From Lytechinus pictus (Eukaryota > Echinodermata > Echinoidea > Temnopleuroida > Toxopneustidae): 64,000 bases of DNA. The DNA is taken from NCBI RefSeq assembly GCF_037042905.1, contig NC_087254.1, positions 11,889,103 through 11,953,102 on the forward strand, in the 5' to 3' direction. A program made the translations under genes and the position numbers. Shown one piece after another: positions 52,096 to 63,375 of the stretch (position 1 is its first letter; each line of letters starts with the position of its first letter). The notes below the pieces were generated by a model. It saw nothing but the letters and a program-made list of their open reading frames with translations, had not been told where the DNA came from and did no database searches.

Positions 52096-52628
52096 ATCCA
52101 ATGTTTACTCTAAATGAGATAATATTTCGAGTCTGTTTACCTCTCCCGGTCCAGCTGTTCGTGTTTTTCTGAGAGACGTCGACTGGTTTGTTAACGCGCG
52201 CAGACGCACTGATTGAGTACATGTTTGTAGAGTAACAAACGCGCTATAATATCCACCACACTGTTATTACCTTGGGTCAGGACTACGTAATTATATAGCG
52301 CAAAAGTCGAGCGCGCTGCTAATTTGGGATGGGGGAGGGCAATTTATGATAAAGAACGGGGGCGGGGGCTGGAGTGGGGAGGGGATCTGCTTGTGATAAT
52401 TATACTTGCTCAGTTATAAATTACTTTAATTATACCAGAAATCTCTAAGTGCTCTACAGTTTTCACAATTTCGGGGGCAACTGCCCCCCATACCAGCTGC
52501 GTACGGCCATGATCTTAAAACAAAAGAAAAATGACTTATCTACCCCCACTCAGATGACTCATGAAACCTTAATATTTTCTCATGAAGAACATATATCTAT
52601 GAGAAGGGAAAGGGGCACAGTACAGTCC

Positions 52629-53070
52629 TAATTCTCAGGTGAAAGGGGCACAGAACACTTTCGTGGGGCACTTTTCTTATAGGTAAAAAGGGGGCACTGA
52701 TATGAGAAAGGGCACCTATAAGAAGGCAAAGGGGCATTAACTCTTGCTAACGGCATAAAACGGGTCCTTCTCAGGTGAAAGGGGCACATGATGTGTTCGT
52801 GAGGAGCACTTTTCTTGGGTAAAAAGGGGCACTGATTCGAGAAAGGGCACTTACAAGAAAGCAAGGGAGCACTTGCTCAGACATAAAACGAGTCCTTCTA
52901 AGGTGAAAGGGGCGGACACAGAACACGTTCGTGAAGGGATTTTTTTTTTTTTGGGGGGGGGGAATTTGGCATTGATACGAGATATGGCACTTGCTAACAC
53001 ATAAAACGGGTCCTTCTCAGGCGAAACGGACACAGAACACGTTCGTGAGGGGGGGGGGGCATTTTTCTTG
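52629..53070. repeat. Degenerate tandem repeat, about 4 units of 120-140 bp
   Basis: Units starting ttctcaggtgaaaggggcac recur at about 52632, 52770, 52893 and 53011. Each contains gggcactgatNNgagaaagggcac-type and cataaaacgggtcc-type blocks. Not coding. Confidence 0.7.
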
Positions 53071-53241
53071 CATAAAAGGGCACTTTTTCAGTGCTTCTAA
53101 AAATGTGCCCCCACCCCCTGGATCGCCGCCCCTGGTCGCAGCTCATCGTTATTGGATCAAACCAACTTGTCAAACCCCCTCTTATAGCAAAAAGCTAGAT
53201 CCGCCACTGATATCTTCTTTCTTTCTGTCACCTCAAGTGCA

Positions 53242-54271
53242 GGGGCCCGTTTCTCAACACCGTCATAAGTCTAACTTCTTGACTAAATCGGAGATAGTGA
53301 GCTACTTGTCCGCTAACCGTTTCACGAAGCCCTCTTTACCAAGATCGGGTACAACAACCTCACTAAATATTTATGACACCTCCGAACCTGTCATAACTTC
53401 TTTCTTAATGACGTATGGCATCACGTGGGTAGACTATGACATGCGAAAGTGCCTAGATATTTTAAAATTATAATCTTACGTAATCAATCATAGAGGTTGA
53501 AATTACATCACAAAACAAGTGTGTTAATGCATTCAATGATAATTGTAATACAAAGAAACTATAAAAACTGTTGGTAAACGCCACAGAACCATTCATTTTG
53601 AAATAGTAAAATGATTTAATCGATAAAGATTCTACCACGTCAGGCCATCCATAACTGAACTCGTATTTGCTGTTTTCAGACCCCTATAAACAGTTGGATA
53701 AATTCTATCTCTAATTTATGCATATAATTTGTCCAATATCGTATCTTTCGGTATCAATGATTAAAAATATTTCGTTAAACTATATTTTGATGACGTTTGG
53801 AATCGTAAAAGTCCGTATAATTATCATCATTTTACAGAGAAAACCGTTATGGTTTACTTTCGTAAACTATTAAAATTGGGTATCCCGGGGGTACCCATCT
53901 CAACGTCCACAAGTGATTTTTTAGTCATGAAATGAAGTATTCATAATTTAATTTTCTCTGCAATTGAATGCTCCAGTCTTCATGGTCTAAGTATGTATGA
54001 TGCATAATTCACCTGTGCTATTATTTTGAAAAGATTTATTTCCCAATTCATCATAATATTTGCAACTTTGTCATAATTATTATTTTGGAAAATTATGCTC
54101 TGTTGTGACTAAGGCTACGTCTCGTCTGCTCTTTTTACCGATAGTATATCGATATCAAGGTATTCTAGTTAGGAAGCCTTTCGAGAAACAGGTTTAGTAA
54201 GATTGGAACTAACTCCGTGGTTGGTGGATAAAGATATGACTAACTTGTCCATGTGTTGAGAAACGGGCCCC
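53242..54271. mobile_element. GGGGCCCGTTTCTCAACA inverted-repeat element
   Basis: About 1030 bp. It starts ggggcccgtttctcaacac and ends tgttgagaaacgggcccc. Inner arms share aagtcta/tgactaactt-type blocks in inverse. No transposase is seen. Confidence 0.75.
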
Positions 54272-56715
54272 AGTTTTCTTGTTTATTTTAGTATTCATTT
54301 TTTTTTTTGGGGGGGGCTCTTGTTTTGAAGTGGTTTTTTTTCCTGTCTTGTCCTGCTTGGTACATTTTCTTTGATCTTATTTAATCTTTAGTGTTTCCGT
54401 CCTATCTTATCCAACTGATTTCCTTTATATGCACTTTCCTAAACTAAAGTTTGTCTTTATACTTTCATACACCCGGGCCAGTTATGACATGGTGTACATA
54501 GTACAGACATAAACAGTTTGACCCCATTTGTTTTTTTTTCTTACTTTGTTGAACCTTGTTAATTACGATTTGAATTTCATCAAAGATAAGTTATAATTTA
54601 ATTAGTTATTTATTGCAGGGAACTCACATAAACAAACTGTCCAGTGGGTTCATTTTTTTTTCAATTATGCTACACTCAACCAAGGTGAGGTAAATAGGTA
54701 CCTGGTAGAAATATTTCTTGAAAATCACGGAGCCTTGAAAATAAAGAGGTAGGCACTTCATAAGCAAGTATTATTATTCTATATTTTGCTTTACAATGTA
54801 AATTTTGTTGAAGTCGAAATGAATATAAACACTATCAACCAGTGGCGTACAGATGCCGGGGCATGGAGGCGCTGCCCCCCCCCCCTCCAAAAAAAAAATC
54901 ACAAAATCATTATGCGCCACTACTATATTCAGACTACCTGTGGGTCTATATATTCATTTATTTCTCTCTTTTTTTTCTCTCTCTCTCTCTCATTCGGTCA
55001 CTGTACATTTGTCACAATATGAGAGATGGACATAGAATAGATATAGTATTTGAGATCATACAGATATGCATGAATTCTTCTCTGGGAAGCAAATTTCCCT
55101 GTGCAGTTATAACAAATATTCAAAGTTTGTCCATCCTTGTAAAATTGGAATATAACCTCACTTAATGATCAAGAATTTGCTATTTGCCAATCAGTATATA
55201 TATATATAGATGAGCGAAAAAAAACCCACAAGTAGTGTGGGTCAGTCATGGCGTATAATTATGAGGCAATAATTCTAAAGAGTATATGCCTGTTTAATAC
55301 CAAGACATATTTTTTGATAGATTTTTACATTCCGAAAAATCACAAAATAAAGTCAGCTCACGCTTCGTGTTCGTATAATGTATTTAGAAAGATACCCATA
55401 CTTTTCACGAAAGTGTAATATCCCTTTTTAAAGTTCCCTTTCGGGTCAATATGTATTTGTTAAAAAAAAAAAAATTAAAAATGAGTCCGCGCTTCCCACA
55501 TGCATTGAGTGTTTATACAGATACACACCTTATACATTCTTTATCTAAAAACATCTTTTAAAAGCGCTTCGTGTTCGTATAGTTCATTTAGAAAGATACC
55601 CATTCTTTTCATAATTACAAAAAGTGTAATGTCCTATATGGCCTTGGGAAGCGGGGGTACTTCATGTATTCTGTAAGATGTGCATAAGTGGGAAAATGTA
55701 ACCAAATGATCTTCATTTTTGTAGCGAAAACTTTTTTTAACAATTTTTTTAACGATATTTGATTGTTATATCACGGACGTCGTCTTTACCTTCAGTTACT
55801 TACATTGGATTTATAGTACCACCCACCTCCCACACCTCACTCAAATCGGACTCTAAACAATTGTTGGAGCAAAAAGTACATTCTTTGTTTTTTATACCCT
55901 CACAAATTTGACTATAAACACGTTTAGCTTTCCTAGCAAAATATGTATAAATTTTTCAGTGTTTTTGAGACACTTCGTTACGTAGGCCTACGCAACGTGC
56001 CCAAATGAGATCCTGTTTACGCGTTTCTTTGGTCGTATCTGGTATCCACTTGTCAATGGAAGTGCCCCCCGGATTTCTCTTTTTCTTTCTTGATTGAATT
56101 TTTTTTTTTTTGCTATGATAAAGGCATACTAATACAGGTGGTTTTTGTATGTTTATCCCTTCCCCACTTTTAAGTCGCAAGTAATCAAACATTGCAATAC
56201 TTTGGGGTTGTTTTCTTCCATAAACTTGCCATATTTCAGCATGGACCCTACTAAATTTTGAGTAAATGAAATTTACTATTAAAAAGCAAGTCCTAAATAT
56301 CATACATACCCTTTAAAATAATGCAGAAATGAGAAGGGTAGGCCTATGTTATCTATCTTTATGCGTGATAATAGAGAACATGAATGTGTTATGAAATTTG
56401 ATTTAGTGATTCTTAAATACGGGTAGAACGATGCGATTTTCCCCTATTCTTTTTAATTGCTTAACAATCATAAAAGATAATTTTGACTATAAATTTATAT
56501 TAGAGGTTTCTTTTTTGGAAACAGACACTTGCACTTCCCTGACTCTACTTGCATCAGCTTTCGACCCATCACTATCTCTTGCCGTCAACTACTTAACTAT
56601 AACCATATAAAATTATTTTAGAATATGTAATTCAAATACTTTTGTATTGTAAAAGGGATTGTAAATTTTGCGTGAACCATGTATACCTGATTTAAAATAA
56701 CTCCCTCATGTTGAC
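54272..56715. other. AT-rich intergenic DNA, no gene seen
   Basis: Contains a C-run at 54876, a TA microsatellite at 55195-55210, and a near-repeat of cttcgtgttcgtatart and agaaagatacccat at 55363-55410 and 55567-55612. No supported exon. Confidence 0.45.
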
Positions 56716-56724
56716 ATGTTTTCA

Positions 56725-56870
56725 CCATATCTTTTTTCTTGTTCTGTGTATATACATTGTATCTTCATGTGTTTTAAAACCAGTGAAAAAAGAATTTCCT
56801 TAATGGACAATAAAGTTATTCAATTCAATTCAATTCAGTTCGATTCAGTTCAATCCTCAATTCAATTTTC
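56725..56870 (+). repeat. LINE 3' end with CAATTCAATT tail
   Basis: aaagttattcaattcaattc after a T-rich 3' UTR-like stretch, resembling CR1-type tails. Confidence 0.4.
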
Positions 56871-56934
56871 TAAGGGCCGAAAATTCCTTTCACGATGCTC
56901 CTCAGAGATAGATCTGTGGGACTTCCCCCCTTTT

Positions 56935-57027
56935 TTACAGCGCGGCCGCCACTCGAACGTAGAGGGCTTTAACATAAACAAATTCCAGCAAGCTGTCGAT
57001 GTCATCTGACCTGGTATTCTTCGCCAT
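56935..57027 (-). other. 30-codon frame divergent from TAB1
   Basis: The ATG at 57027 encodes MAKNTRSDDIDSLLEFVYVK and ten more residues, then a TAA at 56935. It looks protein-like and sits 107 bp from the TAB1 start on the other strand. It could be a first exon read past its donor or a small ORF. Confidence 0.25.
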
Positions 57028-57133
57028 TTAAAGAATTTTCTGGACATATTTTACTGAATTGTGACGTTACCATCAATGACTATCATTGATCGTGTATCAA
57101 ACTTTGTTTACGTTTTGATTATGCCCTAAAAAT

Positions 57134-57172
57134 ATGACATCAAGAACACCAAGGCGCACCACTCCTTCGATT
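57134..57172 (+). CDS. TAB1: TAB1 exon 1 (coding part)
   Basis: 39 nt encode MTSRTPRRTTPSI and end at a strong donor, ATT|gtaagt, in phase 0, as exon 2 requires. A basic, Ser/Thr-rich start resembles the vertebrate TAB1 N-terminus in character but not in sequence, so the call rests on position and phase. Confidence 0.6.
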
Positions 57173-60100
57173 GTAAGTCAACACTCACAGGTAAATATAC
57201 ATGTGGGACTGAACTGAAACGTCTTTAGTTTTTTTTTTTGAGGGGGGGGGGGGCGGGGGGGGGGGTGAGACATTAACTTAAATCAAAGTGCAAGGCATAA
57301 ACCTTGTTCATTGAATGAGCGGTGCAAGGGGAAGATTGGATAGTACATAGAAATGAAACGCTTGGGAAGAGCCACTCAAGGGTTCATTACACGCCGCAGC
57401 GCACAGAAAAATCAAGCCATAGTATGGCATAGAAATTAGAAGTAGGGTGTCTGAAGCCACACTGAAAAGTGTCAGCATAAAACAGGCTAATTTAGGGGGA
57501 AATATGGCACATTTTTTCGGGGAAGTTCAGGCTACTAGAAAAATGTGATCTGAATTGATTATTAACTTGTGTTTGGCATGTATGGAAAGAGAAAATTCAG
57601 GGGCTTCTTTTGACAGTAAGGACAAGTTTATATGATCATTTTAAATAAGGATTTAGAGATAAATTGCAAACCCTTATTTTTGTGTGTGTTGAGATTGCCA
57701 TTTCTCCATGCGTTTTCTATGGGAAAATGACATTTCTGTTTTGCACAATTTTTTTCACTTTGTCGCAATTTTTCATTGTGATCTGGTTTCGAAATCTTTA
57801 TAAAAATCATACCATCAGATAGAGCATAAAAAATCCTATTGGACTCTTTATGGACAAGTTTTTGGCATTAATAATAAATTTATAACAGCTCTCGGAAGCT
57901 AAAAATTTGGATTTGTGTGTGTCCATTTCTTAACTACACAGTCTATGGCAGAGAAATGCTGAAAATTTACCTAATTTCATTCTTCTTTTTTGCAGCCAAT
58001 AATTGGATTTTTTTCAAAAATGTTACATTTCTGTCAGTCTGAAGGTCATTTCTCTTCAAATTCACAAAGAAAATGTGATATTTTCTTGAAATAAAAAAAA
58101 TATTTTTTTTCTCCAGACACCCTATTAGAAGTCGTGTGTTGTGGACCCAAGAAGTGAGATCCCAGCACGCGCGATCCACTAGTTAGAAATCCACTGCCAA
58201 ACGCGGTTCGTGGTGCGATGTTAGTATACTAATACTAACCTCGCAATACGTGTGAGTGGGGAAGAGCGCCCCACCATGCCCACAGCAGCGTTGTGTACTG
58301 TAGTGTAACTGTAACTGTAAGTAACAAACTTTTTTCACCTTCGCGTATCGCAATATGACAAGTCAAAAAACATAATGAGAGAATTGGTGAAGGAATAGAC
58401 GATTTTTACATATTTTTATTCAATTTTTTTCTGAAATGAAAGATGAATAGACTATATTTCAGAGGTTTCTGGGTAATAAAGGGTGGAATCCCCTCTCATT
58501 TTCCCTATATGATGTAATCTCCATGCACCAAAATACATGTTTTCTAAAGTTTAGGGTTTTGAGCCCAAACTTATGTAAATGGGCTACAATACTGTTTGTA
58601 AGCTTTTGGCACTAAAGAGTCTTTACAATAAAAAGATTGGACACTTCGCATAACGCTTTGCATCGATATAAACGTAAAATAGTTTTCGTGCCTAGTTTCT
58701 CACTTGTAGTAGTGTCTTTAATATGAAGATAAATCGTGCACCTCTTTAGACGAAAATTCTCAACAATTACATTGTTTTTTCAGAATCCTTTGGCATATAT
58801 CTTTATTTATGCAAACAGACTTTTCATAGGTGGTCATTTTATTGAATTCTGTAAGAACTCAAATTGAAATTGTTACCATGACTGGCATTTATCTTTCAAG
58901 GGAAAGTTCATCCTGACAAATAGTTTGTAGTAGAAATGGCAGAAAAATGAGAAAAAATATTGGTGAAGGTTTGAGGAAAATCCATTAAAGATTAAGAAAG
59001 TTATTAGAATTTTAAGTTTTGGATTCGTGACATAAACGAGCAGCTACCCCATTATGTTATGTAATATAAAATACAGAAATTTATATTTTTTAATGGTTTC
59101 TGGTGACTTATTTATTTTTCTTTTTAGTAGCGGGTGTGAAATGATTTGTCTATTGATATACTGAAGGTACAATAAGAATAATTTTTCATTTTCTGATAAA
59201 ATGACAATTCATTGATTTTTCACCATACGATATGTAGGAAAGCTGCTCTCATATGACATCACATATCAAATATTTAAACTTATAATAACTTTTAATTCTT
59301 TGTTGGATTTTCCTCAAACCTTCACCAATATTTTAATGATTTTTTCTGCTATTTTAGAAAAATCATTTTGTCAGGGTGAACTTCCCTTTTAAATGGAAAT
59401 TATCTGAAATGAGAGTGCCAGAAATATACTCTGTGCCATCAATTCCTAAGACTAATCTCGTCGTCATCCCATAGAATGAACTTCAACCCAGTCCCTCATA
59501 TCTCTTGTCATGTTTCACAGGGCTCATTACAGAGCTGGACCGATGACTTGCCTGTCTGCCGTCACTCAGGGATTGGATACTCAAACAACCAGGTCTACCG
59601 ACAAGATGGAGCCAGAAGCGAAGATCATGAATTTGAAGACAAATTCTTTCATTTCAGGTGCATATATATAAATTTGCATCCAATCCAGAGGGTGTTGCAA
59701 GAAAATGTGTGCAATCAATTGCAAAGTTCAGATGCAATTTTACAAGCAGTAGATCGATGTTAAATTAAAAGCAAAATAATTTATATTTGTTGATGCACGA
59801 AGCAGACCATCAATTAATTCAAAATTTGCAATGAAATGCATGACTTTCAATTTATTGTATGACCTCAAATCTTGTAAACCCATCAGTCTATTAGTATTAG
59901 CAGATGGTCTGATTCTTAGATTGTCTAACACCACCAAACTTAGTCTAGTCTCCATTTGGTCTATCATTTATTGAGTCTAATGACCATGTTCATTTCCACA
60001 ATGCTCCATATCATTACGTGTATTTGCGCATTTTATGGGTTATTAATCTCATTCAGTTATTAGTTTGAGGTACATGTATTGGGAAGGTTAACAAAAGTTA

Positions 60101-62345
60101 CATGTATTTTGTTTGTATTGTAGCTGGGCAATTTCATAAAATGATCAACTTTTTTGTACGTCCGACCCCATTTTTCTCAAGTCTTACTACACTTCATAAA
60201 CTGGACAAGTCATGGTCCTTCGAGAACATTACAGACTATCAAAAGGACAAGAAATCAGAGACTGAAAAATTCATGTAGGTCCCACATATAGGGGGTCGGA
60301 CGTAAATATTTTATGGAATTGCCCAGCTGCATCATTCTACACAAAGCAATAATAAGTATTATCATACTCAGATCTAAGAATGGATAATTTCTTACATAAA
60401 AAAAATTGTACTTACCACTGGTATTTCAATGCTGCATTTGAATTCCAGGTCATATCAAGCCCTCTAATGATATACACACTAACACATTATTTATATACAT
60501 TTTTGCTTTGTAATCAGATTGTATTTCTCTTATTTGTTGATTGACAAAGTCTCAGCTGCTCGTCAGTATTTCCATGTGTATATGAATATACAATGTAAAT
60601 CCAATATTTTTTTTTCCATCTGTCACAGGACGGAACAAGATGACTACTTATATGCCATATTTGATGGATACGATGGAGTGTACGCCCCAGGATTCGCCCA
60701 TCAAGGTTTGCCTGCAGAACTGCTGCTGGGCCAGCTCAGCGGGGTACACGATGACGCGGAGGTGAAGCGTATTCTGCAGAGGGCGTTTGTTACGGTGGAG
60801 CGAGGTTTATTCGAGTCTTTGGATCATGTTGTCGCAGAGAGAGCCAATCTGAAGCTCTCCCTTCCAGATGTAAGTTATTCTCCCAATTGAATGTCTTCAA
60901 AATAAAGGTTAATTAATATACACATAGACTATGTGAAATCTCTATTTTTAAATGACCAACACAGATCAGCACATGTGGGACAGTTTATTTTAGTACTTAA
61001 AGACCCGACACCTGGCTGGAATGCAAAGCCTATTTTGTCTGTTTCTGAGCAATCACACATTTTCTGCCATAGTCATTTGCCACATATTTTTTTTGTTATT
61101 TATGCATACAAACACTTGGATGGTTGTTTTATTGGATTATGTTCAAAATCATTTTAAATTGTAACTATTCCAGCCAGTTTATTGCAACAGTGTAGAACAG
61201 ATTAAATTAGAATAGATATATGAACTTGATACATAATATCCAGCATATTATTTTTAGGTAGTTTTCTATTCAGCATCCAAAGTATAAATGTAAAGACATG
61301 TGTGGGTTTTATGAAACATTATCAGCTATAATATGTTGACATCCTTTCAAAACATGTTTGATTCTATAAAAACATCTTTTTATGAGTCATCCCTGGGGGG
61401 GGGGGGGGGGGGTACTCGACCAAAAAAGTAGTAGGTATGTGCCGCGGGCGAGACAAAAAACGGGGGCCTTGGAGCGGGCTTATTGTAAAAAGGAGGGTCT
61501 TCGGAACGGGCCTCGGAACTACAAATGTTTGTGAAACGGGGGTCCTTGGGTAGCCTGCGTGTGCATCCCAATGGAACAGGCATACGTGCACGCAGCTTGT
61601 CCGGCGGTACGGGCCCCGGGTGCGCTAGCGCAGAGGCAATGGTCGGACAGCGCTCTGCGGCCGCTTTTCACCAAAATTGCGGCTCATTCTATCAGATCAA
61701 CGCGGCCGGAACGGCGTAATGGAAAATATGCATAGCTTTGGAGCGGATTTCTTTCTTCTTTTCTCTCGATAAGAAGAAAATGCTATGCTTTGGAGCGGCT
61801 TTCTTTGTTTTTTTTCTCAATAAGATAAAAATGCTATACCTTGGAACGGACATTTGAGTGTAAAAATGGAGGTCCCCTCCGCGGCACATACCCACTATGC
61901 ATTATATACCCCCCCCCCCCCCCCCCCGGAGTCATCTAAGAAACATTGTACAGCATTGAGAAACTGTCCAGTGGACGTCAGTTTAATAACTGGATGATTC
62001 ACAATTTTTATGTGTACTTTAATTTGTTTCTTGGCTACGTTTCCACATGCTCCCTTTTAGGAGGTGATGAATTTCCCTTTTCTACTTTGTTTAGAGTCCC
62101 ATATTGACCCTCTTTTAGGGTTAGATAATTTTCCATATTCTCAGTTTTTTGTGTCAATTTACAGGGTGTTAGTGACTATGAACTGTATCAGAAGTATCCT
62201 ATGGAGATGGAGAAATTCCAGTCAATGACGGCAGATATCAGCGGTGGAACTTCAGCCATTGTTACTTTAATTCATGATAACAAGCTCTTTGTAGCGAACG
62301 TAGGTGAGTCGGTTCATGATAACAAGCTTTTTGTAGCGAATGTAG
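57134..62345 (+). CDS. TAB1: TAB1-like gene (gene span, 4 exons, 3' part outside window)
   Basis: Four exons join in phase to about 185 codons matching the N-terminal third of TAB1, the adaptor that binds and activates the kinase TAK1 (MAP3K7) in TGF-beta, IL-1 and related signalling. Conserved blocks are SWTDDLPVCRHSG, FDGYDG, LLLGQLSG, and ISGGTSAIVTLIHDNKLFVA. TAB1 has a PP2C-like fold without phosphatase activity. The rest of the PP2C-like domain and the TAK1-binding C-terminus lie right of the window. Introns contain a poly-G-ended element and small MITEs. Confidence 0.92.
57373..58260. repeat. 180-bp dispersed repeat, copy 2, split by an insertion
   Basis: The left part (cactcaagggttcattacac to aatcaagccatag) and the right part (aagtcgtgtgttgtggaccc to acgtgtgagtgg) match 36161-36340, with the insertion 57444-58123 between them. 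The terminal hairpin is also present, with one stem mismatch. Confidence 0.75.
57444..58123. mobile_element. AGGGTGTCTG-ended element inserted in the 180-bp repeat
   Basis: 680 bp with inverted ends agggtgtctg / cagacaccct. It is flanked by the exact 9-bp duplication attagaagt (57435-57443 and 58124-58132). Non-coding. Nine-bp duplications are typical of Mutator-like transposons. Confidence 0.8.
58261..58896. other. TAB1 intron 1 sequence, nothing recognised
   Basis: AT-rich, no exon or repeat structure seen. Confidence 0.45.
58897..59392. mobile_element. AAGGGAAAGTTCATCCTGAC inverted-repeat element
   Basis: About 495 bp, with left end caagggaaagttcatcctga and right end tcagggtgaacttccctttt. 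The inner block aatattggtgaaggtttgag is repeated in inverse. It ends 128 bp before TAB1 exon 2. Confidence 0.75.
59521..59657 (+). CDS. TAB1: TAB1 exon 2
   Basis: 137 nt after a tgtttcacag acceptor, phase 0 in and phase 2 out. It encodes GSLQSWTDDLPVCRHSGIGY and onward to EDKFFHF. SWTDDLPxCxxSG is a TAB1 signature. Donor CAG|gtgcat. Confidence 0.92.
60122..60328. mobile_element. AGCTGGGCAATT MITE
   Basis: About 207 bp with inverted arms of about 38 bp (agctgggcaatttcataaaa and tacgtccgacccc). It lies between TAB1 exons 2 and 3. Confidence 0.75.
60629..60869 (+). CDS. TAB1: TAB1 exon 3
   Basis: 241 nt, phase 2 in and phase 0 out. It encodes YLYAIFDGYDGVYAPGFA, LPAELLLGQLSG, and an alpha-helical stretch ending ERANLKLSLPD. 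The FDGYDG motif occupies the place of the metal-binding DGHGG of active PP2C phosphatases. Acceptor ctgtcacag, donor GAT|gtaagt. Confidence 0.93.
61382..61937. mobile_element. Element with poly-G / poly-C terminal repeats
   Basis: Left end gagtcatccc then a G-run of about 20 and gtaggtatgtgccgcggg. The right end is the inverse: ccgcggcacataccca, then a C-run and ggagtcatc. The interior has two to three copies of a tttggagcggntttctttct motif. It lies within TAB1 intron 3. Confidence 0.7.
62165..62345 (+). CDS. TAB1: TAB1 exon 4 with two alternative donors
   Basis: Starts after a aatttacag acceptor and encodes GVSDYELYQKYPMEMEKF and ISGGTSAIVTLIHDNKLFVA. It can end at 62303 (139 nt, GTAG|gtgagt, matching the usual TAB1 protein NKLYVANVG) or at 62345 (181 nt). 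The second donor adds 14 codons in frame, a repeat of HDNKLFVANVG. Phase 1 out in both cases. Confidence 0.9.
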
Positions 62346-62354
62346 GTGAGTTGG
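62271..62354 (+). repeat. 42-bp tandem duplication spanning exon end and splice donor
   Basis: 62271-62312 and 62313-62354 differ at only three positions. Each contains 33 bp of coding sequence plus gtgagt and 3 more bases, so the splice site itself is duplicated. Confidence 0.92.
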
Positions 62355-62410
62355 TTCTCCTAATAGAGAAAGCTCTGTTAAACACCTGTGTTTACCGGTT
62401 TATTTTCAAT

Positions 62411-62783
62411 TGGTCTAATGCCAATTCGTCCAATTACCATTTCGATTGGTCTACCAACAGTCCAATATCCACATGGTCTGATTGCTATTTCGTCCACTTA
62501 CCATTTCGTCTTATAACCAGTTTGTCCAATAGCTATTTAGTCCATATATCATTTGGTCTAATTGGACTAAGTGTTCATTTGGCGAAAGGACTCAAAAGAT
62601 AATTGGTATTGGACCAACTGGTTATGAGACAAAATGTTCATAGATGAATTGGGGATCAGGAGTGATAATTGGACCAAATAGTTGATAGACGAATGTTGAT
62701 GGAAGGAATGGCATTAGACTAAATGAAGTTAGACCATGTGGTGAGTAGAGGAGTTGGCAACAGACCATTTGGCAATTTGCCTA
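62411..62783. mobile_element. ccatttcgtc fold-back element, copy 2
   Basis: Same decamer-rich halves as 28861-29207 (ccatttcgtc in, gacgaattgg out). It lies 57 bp after the duplicated TAB1 donor. Confidence 0.65.
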
Positions 62784-63149
62784 TTCACCTGAGCTGGTAT
62801 TCAGTTTGATAATTAAGCCGGTCTTAGCCAGATTTAAGTATTTTACTCATTATTCTGCTTAAGTAAAATACTTATCCATGTTAGCTATTCTATTGCCTTT
62901 TTTGCTTAAATGTAAGTCAGTCCTCTCTCTTGACACAACAAATATTACATGCATGCAAAAACCCTCTTAGCATTTTTGAAACTGTACAGTGCATCCCGGC
63001 ACAGAGGAAACCGGAATTCCCACTGATTTTATCCAACATAGGCAAATGATAAGGTATTCAGAAGCATAAGATGCAAAAACCCCTCAAACTGTTAAGGGTA
63101 TCCCATAAAAATGAAACCAAAATTTATTTTCCCCAACATGGGCCAATGA

Positions 63150-63375
63150 TACAGGGGTGCTCAAAAGTTAGTGAAACCCACCAGCAAATGCACATATTCA
63201 AAGTGTTCAAGTTCTGCCTTGTTTTAGATTTAATTGTGAAGTCAGACGTTAAAATATTACATTGAATAAAGCTTGTTTCTCTGGGCTTGCCAAACAATGT
63301 AGTGTTGTAGTCTACATTGGCATGAAGGAGTGCATTTTGTGGTGGGTTGCACTATTAAACTTGAGCACAACTGTG
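63150..63375. mobile_element. Possible Tc1-like MITE
   Basis: Left caggggtgctcaaaagttag and right aacttgagcacaactgtg are imperfect inverted ends flanked by TA. Non-coding. Confidence 0.45.
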
